DNA of 64,000 nucleotides from Lacinutrix jangbogonensis (GCF_000797445.1 NZ_JSWF01000024.1:1-64000), one strand, 5' to 3'. Positions 18,063 to 26,783 are shown, counted from the stretch's first letter. A program made the numbers and translations. Notes: generated from the sequence alone by a model not told the origin.

Positions 18063-18419
18063 TTAAATTAGTTAAAAGTAAAAAGTTAGAAGTGGACAGT
18101 TCTTACGATTGTTATACTTATTGTTTGCTCTTGTGTTGATTGATAAACTAAAATTTGCTGAGTTATGTGGAAATTAATACAGAGTGTTTCCATATATTTA
18201 TACTAAATCACCATTTTAGAAATTGAATTCGCTTATGGTTGAACATAAAAATAATAGCGTATGCGCCAAGGATTACTCATTCAATCTCATTTGATGAATT
18301 AGAACTCCTGATTACTTCGCAATTGATATGAAATCCTTTTTGTTTTTCGAAAAGGATATATCGGAAAGCCTGATCTACTTTTGCCATTATAAACAAAAGC
18401 AGGTAACTCCATCATTTTT
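18063..18419. other. 357-bp gene-free stretch inside the cluster
   Basis: No convincing gene. It holds an imperfect hairpin (ATCCTTTTTGTTTTTCGAAAAGGAT, about 18332-18357: ATCCTTTT against AAAAGGAT) followed by GATATATCGGAAAGCCTGATC, which looks like a dispersed intergenic element. A 38-codon frame on the minus strand (18299-18415) crosses it and is probably not a gene. The gap means the downstream genes could have their own promoter here. Confidence 0.4.
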
Positions 18420-19763
18420 TTAACCTAACAAATCGTCGTCGCTAGACTCTTCCTTTTTTGGAGCTGGGGCAGCGTCACCATCACCTGAAGGCGCGTTTGC
18501 ATCTGCCGCGTAATAGTCTTCAAACATTTCTTTCATGTCAATTCCATAACGCTCGGCAAAGTTCTTTTGGATATCACTATCCTTTGCACGAATCTCTTGT
18601 AAAGCTTCGGCATAACTACCATATACACCTTGCATAACTTTTTCGTGAACTGGAATATTGTCCATCATTTCTTGACGTGCTTTTGCACTTGCTGTATGCA
18701 TAGATGCTAAAGTCTCTCCAATATGTTCGTCCGTCTTAACACCTAAATGCTCTAAAATAGCTGCAAATTCTTGATCTGTTCTTGCTTTTAAGGCCACAAC
18801 GTAACCATCGTAATACTTAAGACGTTCGTCTGTATCACTCTTTAATTTCGCACGATGCGTTTGTAAGTTTGAACGTAAAGACGTTAGTACTTTAATCGTT
18901 AAATTATGCTTATGTACGAAGCTATCTTTTGATGCTGCAAGCGTTGTATAGGCGTTTTTAAGTCCTTCTAGCTCTTCAACTTTCTGCTCTAATGTTGTCA
19001 CTTTAGATAATGCCTCTGAATACGCAGGAGATTGTTTATCTGCTACTTCTTCTAAAGCTTGACGTGATTGTTTAAGTAAAGCATATTGCTCCTCTAATTT
19101 ATCTTCAGTTTCTTTCTTTTTCTCTAATGCTTTTGTATGATTTTTAGACGCTTCTACAATGGCATCTTTAAGCTTTTCTTCTACTTCTTTAATTTCAACT
19201 TCACGATTTTTTAAACGTGTAACCGCTGCTTGAGATTTGTAAGAGAGCTCGCTTAAAAGCGTTTGTACATCTGCGCTTTCAATACGTTCTTGAAACATTG
19301 CTTTTGCTTTATTATCTGCTCCAGCACGTGTTTTTTCAACTTCTTTTAAAGATTGCTCAGTACTCTTAATTTTACTTTTTCTTCCCCACAGGTTATTCCA
19401 CCAAGTGTCTGGTTTATTTTGAGCATCTTCTAATTCTATTTTTGCACGTTCTAATGCTTTTTGAGCATCATCGATAACTTTTTGTTCCTTTTCGTTAAGC
19501 GAAGAGAAACGTTCGAAAAGGATACCAACTTCGTCTTGATAGTCTGTTAAATCTTTAATAGCATCTAAAAGCGTTGTTCTGTCTTTTTCAGCCATATGTA
19601 CAACATCGTCTAATGTCGCGTTTAAAATTTTCTGTCGACTTTCTGGATCGTCTTCTTGGGCAAGCTTAGATTTCATGGTATCTATCGCTTTTCCCCAATT
19701 AACATCTACTTTTTCGGTTTTCTCTTGTGCGTTAGTTTCTAATAAATCAAAATCGTCAGACAT
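18420..19763 (-). CDS. long coiled-coil protein, first gene of the AAA cluster
   Basis: 447 residues, almost wholly helical and highly charged, with no signal peptide or membrane segment, so cytoplasmic. Heptad-rich segments run from about 75 to 350 (EKEQKVIDDAQKALERAKIE; KNREVEIKEVEEKLKDAIVE; TTLEQKVEELEGLKNAYT), interrupted by a Trp-rich turn NKPDTWWNNLWGRKS near 118-132. The C-terminus is acidic (KKEESSDDDLLG). The architecture recalls coiled-coil stress proteins such as TelA or PspA, but I see no decisive motif. As the promoter-proximal gene ahead of an AAA ATPase it could be the polymer or scaffold the ATPase acts on; that is speculation. Confidence 0.8.
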   Translation of the reverse strand: MSDDFDLLETNAQEKTEKVDVNWGKAIDTMKSKLAQEDDPESRQKILNATLDDVVHMAEKDRTTLLDAIKDLTDYQDEVGILFERFSSLNEKEQKVIDDAQKALERAKIELEDAQNKPDTWWNNLWGRKSKIKSTEQSLKEVEKTRAGADNKAKAMFQERIESADVQTLLSELSYKSQAAVTRLKNREVEIKEVEEKLKDAIVEASKNHTKALEKKKETEDKLEEQYALLKQSRQALEEVADKQSPAYSEALSKVTTLEQKVEELEGLKNAYTTLAASKDSFVHKHNLTIKVLTSLRSNLQTHRAKLKSDTDERLKYYDGYVVALKARTDQEFAAILEHLGVKTDEHIGETLASMHTASAKARQEMMDNIPVHEKVMQGVYGSYAEALQEIRAKDSDIQKNFAERYGIDMKEMFEDYYAADANAPSGDGDAAPAPKKEESSDDDLLG

Positions 19764-20033
19764 AGGATATATGTGGTTTTAAGGTTCTACATTATTTTTA
19801 GCATTCATATTCTTTCTTTTACCTGTAAAATCTACATTTTGCACTCTAGTTTTGTTCTTTTTTATAAACGTTACTACAGTAAAACACTAAACTTTTCGAT
19901 TTAAAACTAAAAAATTAATATGAATTCAAAAAGCAATTTCGTTAAAAAATATTACTTCTGAAATAAAATCGCATACTTATATGTATTAACTTTTATTTAA
20001 TTGTTACAATTTTAGATTCTGAAATAAAGAAAT

Positions 20034-20041
20034 TACCTTTG
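20034..20041 (+). promoter_or_regulatory. probable -7 promoter box (TACCTTTG)
   Basis: Exact TAnnTTTG match 25 bp upstream of the ATG at 20066. It overlaps an earlier in-frame start at 20039, which supports the later start. The rest of 19764-20065 is AT-rich and I see nothing else in it. Confidence 0.5.
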
Positions 20042-20065
20042 GCGCTTCTAATTAAACCATTAAAT

Positions 20066-20839
20066 ATGAAAATAAAACACACCTTTATTATTGCATTATC
20101 TCTCTGCATATTAGCATGTAAAAGCGATACAAAAACAGAAAGCATAGACAATAATTCTGAAATTGCTGAATTAAAAATTACACCTATCGAACACGCCACG
20201 ATGGTTATAGAATATAATGGAAAAACTATTTATGTAGATCCAACAGGCGGTAAGGAAGCTTTTGAAACATTCCCAAAAGCTGATTATGTTTTAATTACTG
20301 ACATACATAGCGACCACATGCATTTAAACACTATAGAATCTCTAGATTTAAACAGTACTCAGATTATTGCTCCAGAAGCTGTTTATGAATTATTACCAAA
20401 AAGTTTTAGATCTAAAACAAATGCTTTAAATAATGGCAGTAAAGCAAAATACGATGTTTTTACCGTAGAAGCGATTCCAATGTATAATTTACGTGAAGAA
20501 GCGTTAAAATACCATTCTAAAGGCAGAGGAAATGGTTATGTTTTAACTTTTGGTAAGCAACGTGTTTATATTTCTGGTGATACTGAAGACATTCCTGAAA
20601 TGCGTAAACTAGAAAACATAGATAAAGCTTTTGTTTGTATGAATTTACCATATACAATGACGATTGAAAGTGCTGTTGATGCTGTTTTAAGTTTTAAACC
20701 AAAACAGGTATACCCTTATCATTATCGTGGTACTGAAGGTTATAGTGACGTAAAAACATTTAAGTCTTTAGTGAACAGGAATACTAAAGACATTGAAGTT
20801 GTGCAATTAGACTGGTACCCAAATACTAGCGAAAAGTAA
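20066..20839 (+). CDS. metallo-beta-lactamase-fold lipoprotein
   Basis: 257 residues from MKIKHTFIIALSLC, a lipoprotein signal with lipobox ILAC, so the protein is membrane-anchored outside the cytoplasm. The mature part is an MBL-fold hydrolase of the UlaG/UPF0173 type: YVDPTGG, the metal motif DIHSDHMH (reduced HxHxDH), and the late GNGYVLTFGKQRVYISGDTE with a metal-binding Asp, then YPYHYRG. The reaction is not predictable. A start 27 bp earlier would hide the signal peptide and lie in the promoter box, so I use 20066. Monocistronic, with its own terminator. Confidence 0.85.
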   Translation: MKIKHTFIIALSLCILACKSDTKTESIDNNSEIAELKITPIEHATMVIEYNGKTIYVDPTGGKEAFETFPKADYVLITDIHSDHMHLNTIESLDLNSTQIIAPEAVYELLPKSFRSKTNALNNGSKAKYDVFTVEAIPMYNLREEALKYHSKGRGNGYVLTFGKQRVYISGDTEDIPEMRKLENIDKAFVCMNLPYTMTIESAVDAVLSFKPKQVYPYHYRGTEGYSDVKTFKSLVNRNTKDIEVVQLDWYPNTSEK

Positions 20840-20857
20840 TTAGCGATTTATATAAAC

Positions 20858-20890
20858 AAAAAAAAGCAGACTTACGTGTCTGCTTTTTTT
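20858..20890. terminator. bidirectional intrinsic terminator
   Basis: AAAAAGCAGAC and GTCTGCTTTTTT form a strong stem between two convergent genes, with A and T runs on both sides. Confidence 0.88.
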
Positions 20891-20910
20891 ATACTCTTTA
20901 AGTAAACCTA

Positions 20911-22602
20911 TTATCTAATTAGTTTTTTATACTTAATACGTTTTGGCATTAAATCTCCACCAAGGCGTTTCTTTTTATTCTCTTCATATTCACTAAATCC
21001 GCCTTCGAAGAAATAAACTTGACTATCGCCTTCAAAAGCTAGAATATGCGTACAAACACGATCTAAAAACCATCTATCGTGACTAATAACTACTGCACAA
21101 CCTGCAAAGCTCTCAAGACCTTCTTCTAAAGCTCTTAACGTGTTAACATCTAAATCGTTAGTAGGCTCATCTAAAAGCAGGACATTACCTTCTTCTTTAA
21201 GCGTCATAGCCAAATGCAAACGGTTACGTTCTCCTCCAGATAAAAGTTCTACCTTTTTATTCTGTTCTCCACCAGAGAAATTAAAACGACTTAAATACGC
21301 TCTAGAATTAACTTCTTTCCCTCCCATCATCACCAACTCTTGCTCATCACTAAAGTTTTGCCAAATTGTTTTACTCGGATCGATATTTGAATGTTTTTGA
21401 TCTACATAGGCAATCTTTGCAGTTTCTCCAACCTTAAATTCACCTTTATCTGAAGTTTCTTCTCCCATTATCATCCTAAAGATGGTCGTTTTACCAGCAC
21501 CATTTGGGCCAATAATACCTACAATTCCCGCTTGTGGTAGATTGAAGTTTAAATCTTCGTACAATAATTTATCTCCGTAAGCCTTGCTAACGCCAGAAGC
21601 TTCAATAACATTAGTTCCTAAACGTGGACCATTTGGAATGTATATCTCTAGTTTTTCGTCAAGTTGCTTTTGATCTTGACTCATTAACTTATCGTAGTTA
21701 TTTAAACGTGCCTTTTGCTTTGTTTGTCTTCCTTTTGCACCTTGCTTTACCCATTCCAGTTCACGCTCTAAAGTTTTTTGTCTTTTAGAAGCCGTTTTAC
21801 TTTCTTGCGCTAAGCGTTTAGACTTTTGATCTAACCAAGACGAATAGTTTCCTTTCCAAGGTATACCTTCTCCTCTATCCAATTCTAAAATCCAACCGGC
21901 AACATTATCTAAAAAGTATCTATCGTGCGTTACTGCGATTACAGTACCTTTATATTGTGCTAAATGATGCTCTAACCAATGAACAGATTCTGCATCTAAA
22001 TGGTTAGTAGGCTCATCTAAAAGTAAAACGTCCGGTTCTTGTAATAACAAACGACATAAAGCTACACGACGTCTTTCTCCTCCAGATAATACTGCTATTT
22101 TTTTATCTCCATCAGGCGTTCTTAAAGCATCCATTGCTATTTCTAGCTTGGTGTCTAATTCCCAAGCGTTGGCAGCATCTATTTCATCTTGCAAAATAGC
22201 TTGTCTCGCCATTAGCTTATCCATCTTATCGGCATCGCTATAAACTTCCTCTAAACCAAATTGATCGTTGATACTGTTATACTCGTCAAGAATAGCAACT
22301 GTTTCGGCTGCTCCTTCTCTTACTATTTCCATTACTGTTTTATCTTCATCAAGTTGTGGTTCTTGTTCTAAATAACCAACAGAATAGTCTTGTGAAAAAA
22401 CAACATCACCTTGATAATTTTTATCTACTCCAGCAATTATTTTTAATAATGTAGATTTACCCGAACCGTTAAGTCCAAGTATTCCAATTTTTGCTCCATA
22501 GAAAAAACTTAAGTAAATGTTCTTTAAAACTGGAGTGTTTGCACTTTTATATGTCTTGGTTAAACCAGACATTGAAAATATTATTTTTTTATCGTCAGAC
22601 AT
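20911..22602 (-). CDS. ettA: energy-dependent translational throttle protein EttA (ABC-F ATPase)
   Basis: Binds the ribosomal E site and gates entry into elongation according to ATP/ADP. 563 residues with two ABC modules and no membrane segment: Walker A GLNGSGKST near 43 and GPNGAGKTT near 345, signatures LSGGERRR near 170 and LSGGERNR near 455, and Walker B LLLDEPTNHLD and LLLDEPTNDLD. The linker (KRQKTLERELEWVKQGAKGR then QTKQKARLNNYDKL) is the EttA type. The start MSDDKKIIFSM and length match the family. Monocistronic, sharing the downstream terminator with the MBL lipoprotein gene. Confidence 0.94.
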   Translation of the reverse strand: MSDDKKIIFSMSGLTKTYKSANTPVLKNIYLSFFYGAKIGILGLNGSGKSTLLKIIAGVDKNYQGDVVFSQDYSVGYLEQEPQLDEDKTVMEIVREGAAETVAILDEYNSINDQFGLEEVYSDADKMDKLMARQAILQDEIDAANAWELDTKLEIAMDALRTPDGDKKIAVLSGGERRRVALCRLLLQEPDVLLLDEPTNHLDAESVHWLEHHLAQYKGTVIAVTHDRYFLDNVAGWILELDRGEGIPWKGNYSSWLDQKSKRLAQESKTASKRQKTLERELEWVKQGAKGRQTKQKARLNNYDKLMSQDQKQLDEKLEIYIPNGPRLGTNVIEASGVSKAYGDKLLYEDLNFNLPQAGIVGIIGPNGAGKTTIFRMIMGEETSDKGEFKVGETAKIAYVDQKHSNIDPSKTIWQNFSDEQELVMMGGKEVNSRAYLSRFNFSGGEQNKKVELLSGGERNRLHLAMTLKEEGNVLLLDEPTNDLDVNTLRALEEGLESFAGCAVVISHDRWFLDRVCTHILAFEGDSQVYFFEGGFSEYEENKKKRLGGDLMPKRIKYKKLIR

Positions 22603-22746
22603 AATATTATTATTTGTTTTGTTATAAAATGTTAAGTTGTTTTAGTAAATGTCATTAACCTCTACCTTATTATTTTTTATTTATAAGTTAACCTTCGCTA
22701 GACATTTAAACTCCTACTTTTAATTTGATACTTCTGCGCTATAAAA

Positions 22747-22785
22747 AATAAAATACTTGCTAGCAAGGTATTTATTTTTATTTTT
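22747..22785 (-). terminator. probable terminator
   Basis: AAATAC-TTGC-TA-GCAAG-GTATTT forms a stem with one bulge, with A/T runs on both sides, downstream of the small membrane protein gene at 22809-22991. Confidence 0.5.
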
Positions 22786-22808
22786 TATAATCCCACTTTA
22801 CATTGGGT

Positions 22809-22991
22809 TTAAACCCTTCCTTTTAAAGCATTAAAAACCCATGCAATAGCAAAAAAACCTACTCCAACAGCTGCAAATCCCCAACCAGCAACTTCGTTAT
22901 ATCTAAAAGCTCCTAAGCCTATTAAACCTAAACCTACTATTATCATTATAGTAGTAGCCCAAGCTAAGACTGTGTTTTTATTCATTGCCAT
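22809..22991 (-). CDS. small two-segment membrane protein, probably CAL67264 family
   Basis: 60 residues, MAMNKNTVLAWATTIMIIVG then LGLIGLGAFRYNEVAGWGFA and AVGVGFFAIAWVFNALKGRV. Two hydrophobic helices with a short polar hairpin (FRYNEVAGWG) and a basic C-terminus. From memory this matches the short flavobacterial membrane proteins named CAL67264 family; no function is known. An internal ATG 6 bp later (MNKN) is an alternative start. Isolated gene. Confidence 0.72.
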   Translation of the reverse strand: MAMNKNTVLAWATTIMIIVGLGLIGLGAFRYNEVAGWGFAAVGVGFFAIAWVFNALKGRV

Positions 22992-23051
22992 AATTTTATT
23001 TTATTTTTTCATATTGAGTCGAATTACAAATATCGGTTTTTTGTATAAAAA

Positions 23052-23072
23052 AAGCATCCTAAAAGGATGCTT
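23052..23072 (-). terminator. terminator after the pirin gene
   Basis: AAGCATCCT and AGGATGCTT form a perfect stem with a 3-nt loop, followed in the minus direction by a T run. Confidence 0.85.
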
Positions 23073-23076
23073 AATT

Positions 23077-23946
23077 TTAACTCGTAAGAAAACCCATTTT
23101 ACCCATTTGGTAATCGCGCATGGCTTCCATAATTTCTGTTTGCGTATTCATGACATAAGGCCCATAAGATTTAACCTTTTCATTTAGAGGTGCTCCAGAT
23201 AAAAACAAGAGTTTACTTTTTGATTTACTTTCAATTGAAAATTGATTTCCATCTTGATTAAATTCTACTAATTGATTTTTATCTTGTATTAAATCTACTG
23301 CTCCATTTATACTTACATTTCCTTCTAATAGGTAAACTACTGTTTGATGTGAACTATCAATTGAAATAGTATGCATCCCACCTTCTTCAGTATCAATCAA
23401 ATAAGCATTTACAGCTGTCTGCGTTGCTATTTTTCCTGTTTGTCCTTCAAAACTACCAGCAACCACTCTAATTTTTATCTTGCTATCTTTAGAAGTTACT
23501 ACATTAAAATCTTCATGTTTTACATGTTGATAATTAGGTTCTATCATCTTTTTTGATGCTGGTAAATTTAACCATAGTTGAATTCCTTCAAGTGTACCTC
23601 CTTTTTCAACAAATTCTTTAGTTGGTCCTTCGGCATGAATAATTCCTCTTCCTGCTGTTGTCCATTGCACATCTCCCGCTTTTACAACACTTTCATTACC
23701 AAGTGAATCTCTATGTAATTGTTCGCCTTGAATTAAAAATGTTATGGGTTCAAAACCTCTGTGTGGATGTGGTCCCAAATCGAACGGGTTATTTTTTTTG
23801 TCTATAGCATAAGGCCCGTAATGATGCAATAGTATAAATGGATCTACCATATCTATGTCTTGTGTTGGTATGGGTTGACGCAATTGTATCGGTCCCATAT
23901 TTACAAAATCACTTCTTCCTATATTTTTTATTGTGTTTGTTTTCAT
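23077..23946 (-). CDS. pirin family protein (quercetinase-like cupin)
   Basis: About 289 residues from MKTNTIKNIGRSDFVN; an in-frame ATG nine codons earlier (23973) is possible. Bicupin pirin fold: metal-ligand motif GPHPHRGFEPITFLIQGEQLHRDSLG (two His close together, a third later), followed by GDVQWTTAGRGIIHAEGP, the conserved pirin signature with the Glu ligand. Pirins bind iron or nickel and some degrade quercetin. Same strand as the MarR and flavin-reductase genes and separated from them only by a palindromic repeat, suggesting a shared response to quinone- or electrophile-type stress. The exact substrate is not deducible. Confidence 0.9.
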   Translation of the reverse strand: MKTNTIKNIGRSDFVNMGPIQLRQPIPTQDIDMVDPFILLHHYGPYAIDKKNNPFDLGPHPHRGFEPITFLIQGEQLHRDSLGNESVVKAGDVQWTTAGRGIIHAEGPTKEFVEKGGTLEGIQLWLNLPASKKMIEPNYQHVKHEDFNVVTSKDSKIKIRVVAGSFEGQTGKIATQTAVNAYLIDTEEGGMHTISIDSSHQTVVYLLEGNVSINGAVDLIQDKNQLVEFNQDGNQFSIESKSKSKLLFLSGAPLNEKVKSYGPYVMNTQTEIMEAMRDYQMGKMGFLTS

Positions 23947-24017
23947 TTTAATTGTTATTATATTATTTTCCATGGAAAATAAATGATCAAAAAAATAGTT
24001 TAATCTTGCTGTTTTTG

Positions 24018-24041
24018 AAATTCCTGCTTTCGCAGGAATTT
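24018..24041. repeat. palindromic intergenic repeat (AAATTCCTGC-GCAGGAATTT)
   Basis: Perfect inverted repeat AAATTCCTGC-TTTC-GCAGGAATTT between the pirin and MarR genes; the same dispersed element as at 11956 and 12004. Confidence 0.8.
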
Positions 24042-24042
24042 A

Positions 24043-24480
24043 TTATCGCATTTTGTCCAGTAAATCACTTAACTGCTCCGCTTCGGCTTCATTTAAATTA
24101 AGAAGTAAATCTTCTCTTTTTGTATTTGAAATATCTTCTAATAATTTTAATCCTTGATTTGTTATTTCAATGTGCACAACTCTTCTGTCGCTTGGACATG
24201 GCATGCGCATTATTAGAGTTTTAGCACAAAGTTTGTCCATTAAGCGCGTTGCATTTGGCGCTCTTTCTACCATTCTTTCTTTAATAGTTTGTACTTTTAA
24301 AGGTTTTGCCGCTCCTTTTAATATTCTTAAAATATTATATTGTTGAGGCGATATTCCAAAAGGTTTAAAAAATATATTTTGCTTGCTATTTAACCAGTTT
24401 GCAGTGTAAATAATATTAAGCTTCGCTTTAATTTTTTTACTTGGAAAAGTAGAATTTATGTCTTTAGAAATATTCCCCAT
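24043..24480 (-). CDS. MarR family transcriptional regulator
   Basis: 145 residues with the MarR winged-helix fold: ISPQQYNILRILKGA (helix before the HTH), KVQTIKERMVERAPNATRLM (recognition helices, with the A-P-N-x-T-R-L-x-D-x-L signature), then the wing RMPCPSDRRVVHIEIT and the dimer helix LNEAEAEQLSDLLDKMR. MarR proteins usually repress their own operon and release DNA upon binding phenolic or oxidising ligands. It is 2 bp downstream of the flavin reductase gene. A palindrome overlapping that operon's promoter (25062-25082) is its likely operator. Confidence 0.9.
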   Translation of the reverse strand: MGNISKDINSTFPSKKIKAKLNIIYTANWLNSKQNIFFKPFGISPQQYNILRILKGAAKPLKVQTIKERMVERAPNATRLMDKLCAKTLIMRMPCPSDRRVVHIEITNQGLKLLEDISNTKREDLLLNLNEAEAEQLSDLLDKMR

Positions 24481-24482
24481 CG

Positions 24483-25013
24483 TTATAACGCTTCTTGAAA
24501 TACTGTTACTTTACTTCTTAAACTCGTATTTAATTCTTTGTTTGTAATCTTTCCTTCTGAAAAATTTTCACCAAAAGAAGGCAAAGAAAAATCTTCTACT
24601 ATATTGCCTCCCATAAACGGAAAACGTCCTTTTGCTATTTCTAAAGCTGTTGCTCCACCTCTTTGACCTGGTGATGTTGCCATTAAAAGCATTGGCTTAT
24701 CACTCCAAAGTTTACCATCAATTCTAGACATCCAATCAAAAATATTTTTAAAAATCGTAGCGTAAGCTCCATTGTGTTCTGCTAAAGACAAAATTATTCC
24801 ATCTGAAGCCTTAATTTTATCTAGGAATACTTTTGCTGCATCAGGAATCCCGTTTGCTATTTCATAATCCATACCATAAATTGGTAAGTCAAAATCGTTT
24901 AAATCCAAAACTTCAACTTCAACGTTTTTCACTATACTAGAAGCATACGTTGCTAATTGTTTATTTATAGATTGTTTACTATTACTTCCTGCAAATGCTA
25001 TTATTTTTTTCAT
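24483..25013 (-). CDS. NAD(P)H-dependent FMN reductase
   Basis: 176 residues of the flavodoxin-like NADPH-dependent FMN reductase family (ChrR/YieF type). The FMN phosphate-binding loop AGSNSKQSINKQLA is at residues 8-21, and the second flavin-binding stretch SLAEHNGAYATIFKNIFDW is near 105-123, with GQRGGATAL near 147. It reduces flavins, quinones or metal oxyanions at the cost of NAD(P)H. First gene of the operon with MarR and probably pirin, consistent with a quinone/redox stress response. A TATATTTG box lies 21 bp upstream. Confidence 0.9.
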   Translation of the reverse strand: MKKIIAFAGSNSKQSINKQLATYASSIVKNVEVEVLDLNDFDLPIYGMDYEIANGIPDAAKVFLDKIKASDGIILSLAEHNGAYATIFKNIFDWMSRIDGKLWSDKPMLLMATSPGQRGGATALEIAKGRFPFMGGNIVEDFSLPSFGENFSEGKITNKELNTSLRSKVTVFQEAL

Positions 25014-25033
25014 ATTTATATTATAATTTCATA

Positions 25034-25082
25034 CAAATATACAATAACAATTCAACATATCCCAAGGAATGTATTTCCTTGG
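25034..25082 (-). promoter_or_regulatory. promoter and palindromic operator of the reductase-MarR operon
   Basis: Minus strand: TATATTTG -7 box (25034-25041), and a TTG -33 element (25063-25065) 21 bp further upstream. The TTG lies within a perfect inverted repeat CCAAGGAA-TGTAT-TTCCTTGG (25062-25082). The palindrome length and its position over the -33 box are what is expected of a MarR operator. Confidence 0.65.
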
Positions 25083-25152
25083 AATATTATTTAACAAAAC
25101 ATTCGTTTTTAAACCAACAACTTGTTTTGTAAATTCGTAAAAAATAAAATGT

Positions 25153-26781
25153 ATGGACATCAACTTCAATAAGAATGAAGATCACAATAAACTTCTAGTT
25201 TCAGATTTAAAAAAACGCTTTGCACATGTTAAATTAGGAGGTGGACAAAAGCGTATAGATAAGCATAAGGCAAAAGGCAAGATGACTGCTAGAGAGCGTG
25301 TTGACTATTTACTAGACGCTAAATCTAAATCGATTGAGATTGGAGCTTTTGCTGGAGATGGAATGTATGCAGAGCATGGTGGCTGCCCTTCTGGAGGTGT
25401 CGTTGTTAAGATTGGTTATGTAAAAGGAAGGCAGTGTATTGTTGTTGCTAATGATGCCACAGTAAAGGCTGGAGCTTGGTTTCCTATTACCGGAAAAAAG
25501 AATTTACGTGCACAAGAGATATCCATAGAAAACAGATTACCTATTATTTATTTAGTAGATTCTGCTGGTGTTTATTTACCAATGCAAGATGAAATTTTCC
25601 CTGATAAAGAACATTTTGGACGTATTTTCAGAAATAACGCTGTAATGAGTAGTATGGGTATTACACAAATTTCGGCTGTTATGGGAAGTTGTGTTGCTGG
25701 TGGAGCATATTTACCAATTATGAGTGACGAAGCCCTAATTGTTGATAAAACAGCAAGTATTTTTCTTGCGGGAAGTTATTTGGTAAAAGCTGCAATTGGA
25801 GAATCTATAGATAATGAAACTCTAGGTGGTGCCACTACACATTGTGAAATTTCTGGTGTTACGGATTACAAAGCCAAAGATGATAAAGATGCGCTTGATA
25901 AAATAAAATTTATTGTTGATAAGATTGGTGATTATGACAAAGCTGGTTTTAGCAAAACGGATTCTTTTAAACCAAAAGAGAATGAAGATGATATTTTCGG
26001 AATTCTACCAAAAGAAAGAAATGCGCAATATGATATGTTAGACATCATAAGCCGTTTGGTAGATAAATCTGAATTTGAACAATATAAAGAAGGTTATGGA
26101 CAAACAATTCTTACAGGTTATGCAAGAATTGATGGTTGGGCAGTTGGTATTGTTGCTAATCAACGAAAATTAGTGAAAACTAAAAATGGAGAAATGCAGT
26201 TTGGCGGTGTAATTTATAATGATAGTGCAGATAAAGCAACACGTTTTATTGCTAATTGTAATCAGAAAAAAATACCTTTAGTATTCTTGCAGGATGTAAC
26301 CGGTTTTATGGTTGGTAGTAAAAGTGAACATGGCGGTATTATAAAAGATGGTGCCAAAATGGTAAATGCTGTTAGCAACTCTGTTGTACCAAAATTCACG
26401 ATTATTATTGGAAATAGTTATGGTGCAGGAAATTATGCCATGTGTGGAAAAGCTTATGACCCAAGATTAATAGTCGCTTGGCCAAGTGCCGAATTGGCTG
26501 TTATGAGCGGAAACTCTGCTGCTAAAGTATTGCTTCAAATTGAAAAAGCTTCGCTTGAAAAGAAAGGTGAAAAAATTACGCCAGAAAAAGAAGCAGAACT
26601 CTTTAATAAAATAAAAGATAGGTATGACAATCAAGTGTCGCCTTACTATGCCGCTTCTAGAATTTGGACTGACGCTGTAATAAATCCTTTAGAGACAAGA
26701 ACTTGGATTTCTATGGGCATTGAAGCTGCTAACCACGCTCCTATTGAAAAGCCTTTTAATATGGGTGTTTTACAAGTTTAA
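25153..26781 (+). CDS. acyl-CoA carboxylase beta subunit (carboxyltransferase; MccB-like)
   Basis: Transfers CO2 from carboxybiotin to an acyl-CoA, most likely 3-methylcrotonyl-CoA (leucine degradation) or propionyl-CoA. 542 residues, the usual length. Carboxyltransferase features include KMTARERVDYLLD near 45, the N-terminal oxyanion loop region SAGVYLPMQDEIFPD near 138-152, GSCVAGGAYLPIMSDEALI near 177-195, and the C-terminal half QDVTGFMVGSKSEHGGIIKDGAKM then IIGNSYGAGNYAMCGKAYDP. The Y-L-P-x-Q-D-E-I-F-P-D stretch favours the methylcrotonyl type. The biotin carboxylase partner is not in the window. It is 2 bp from the downstream exported protein gene. Confidence 0.9.
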   Translation: MDINFNKNEDHNKLLVSDLKKRFAHVKLGGGQKRIDKHKAKGKMTARERVDYLLDAKSKSIEIGAFAGDGMYAEHGGCPSGGVVVKIGYVKGRQCIVVANDATVKAGAWFPITGKKNLRAQEISIENRLPIIYLVDSAGVYLPMQDEIFPDKEHFGRIFRNNAVMSSMGITQISAVMGSCVAGGAYLPIMSDEALIVDKTASIFLAGSYLVKAAIGESIDNETLGGATTHCEISGVTDYKAKDDKDALDKIKFIVDKIGDYDKAGFSKTDSFKPKENEDDIFGILPKERNAQYDMLDIISRLVDKSEFEQYKEGYGQTILTGYARIDGWAVGIVANQRKLVKTKNGEMQFGGVIYNDSADKATRFIANCNQKKIPLVFLQDVTGFMVGSKSEHGGIIKDGAKMVNAVSNSVVPKFTIIIGNSYGAGNYAMCGKAYDPRLIVAWPSAELAVMSGNSAAKVLLQIEKASLEKKGEKITPEKEAELFNKIKDRYDNQVSPYYAASRIWTDAVINPLETRTWISMGIEAANHAPIEKPFNMGVLQV

Positions 26782-26783
26782 TT

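Noticed and set aside
18299-18415. 38-codon frame on the minus strand in the 18063-18419 gap
   Set aside because: It reads through a hairpin-like intergenic element, lacks any family pattern and is too short to support.
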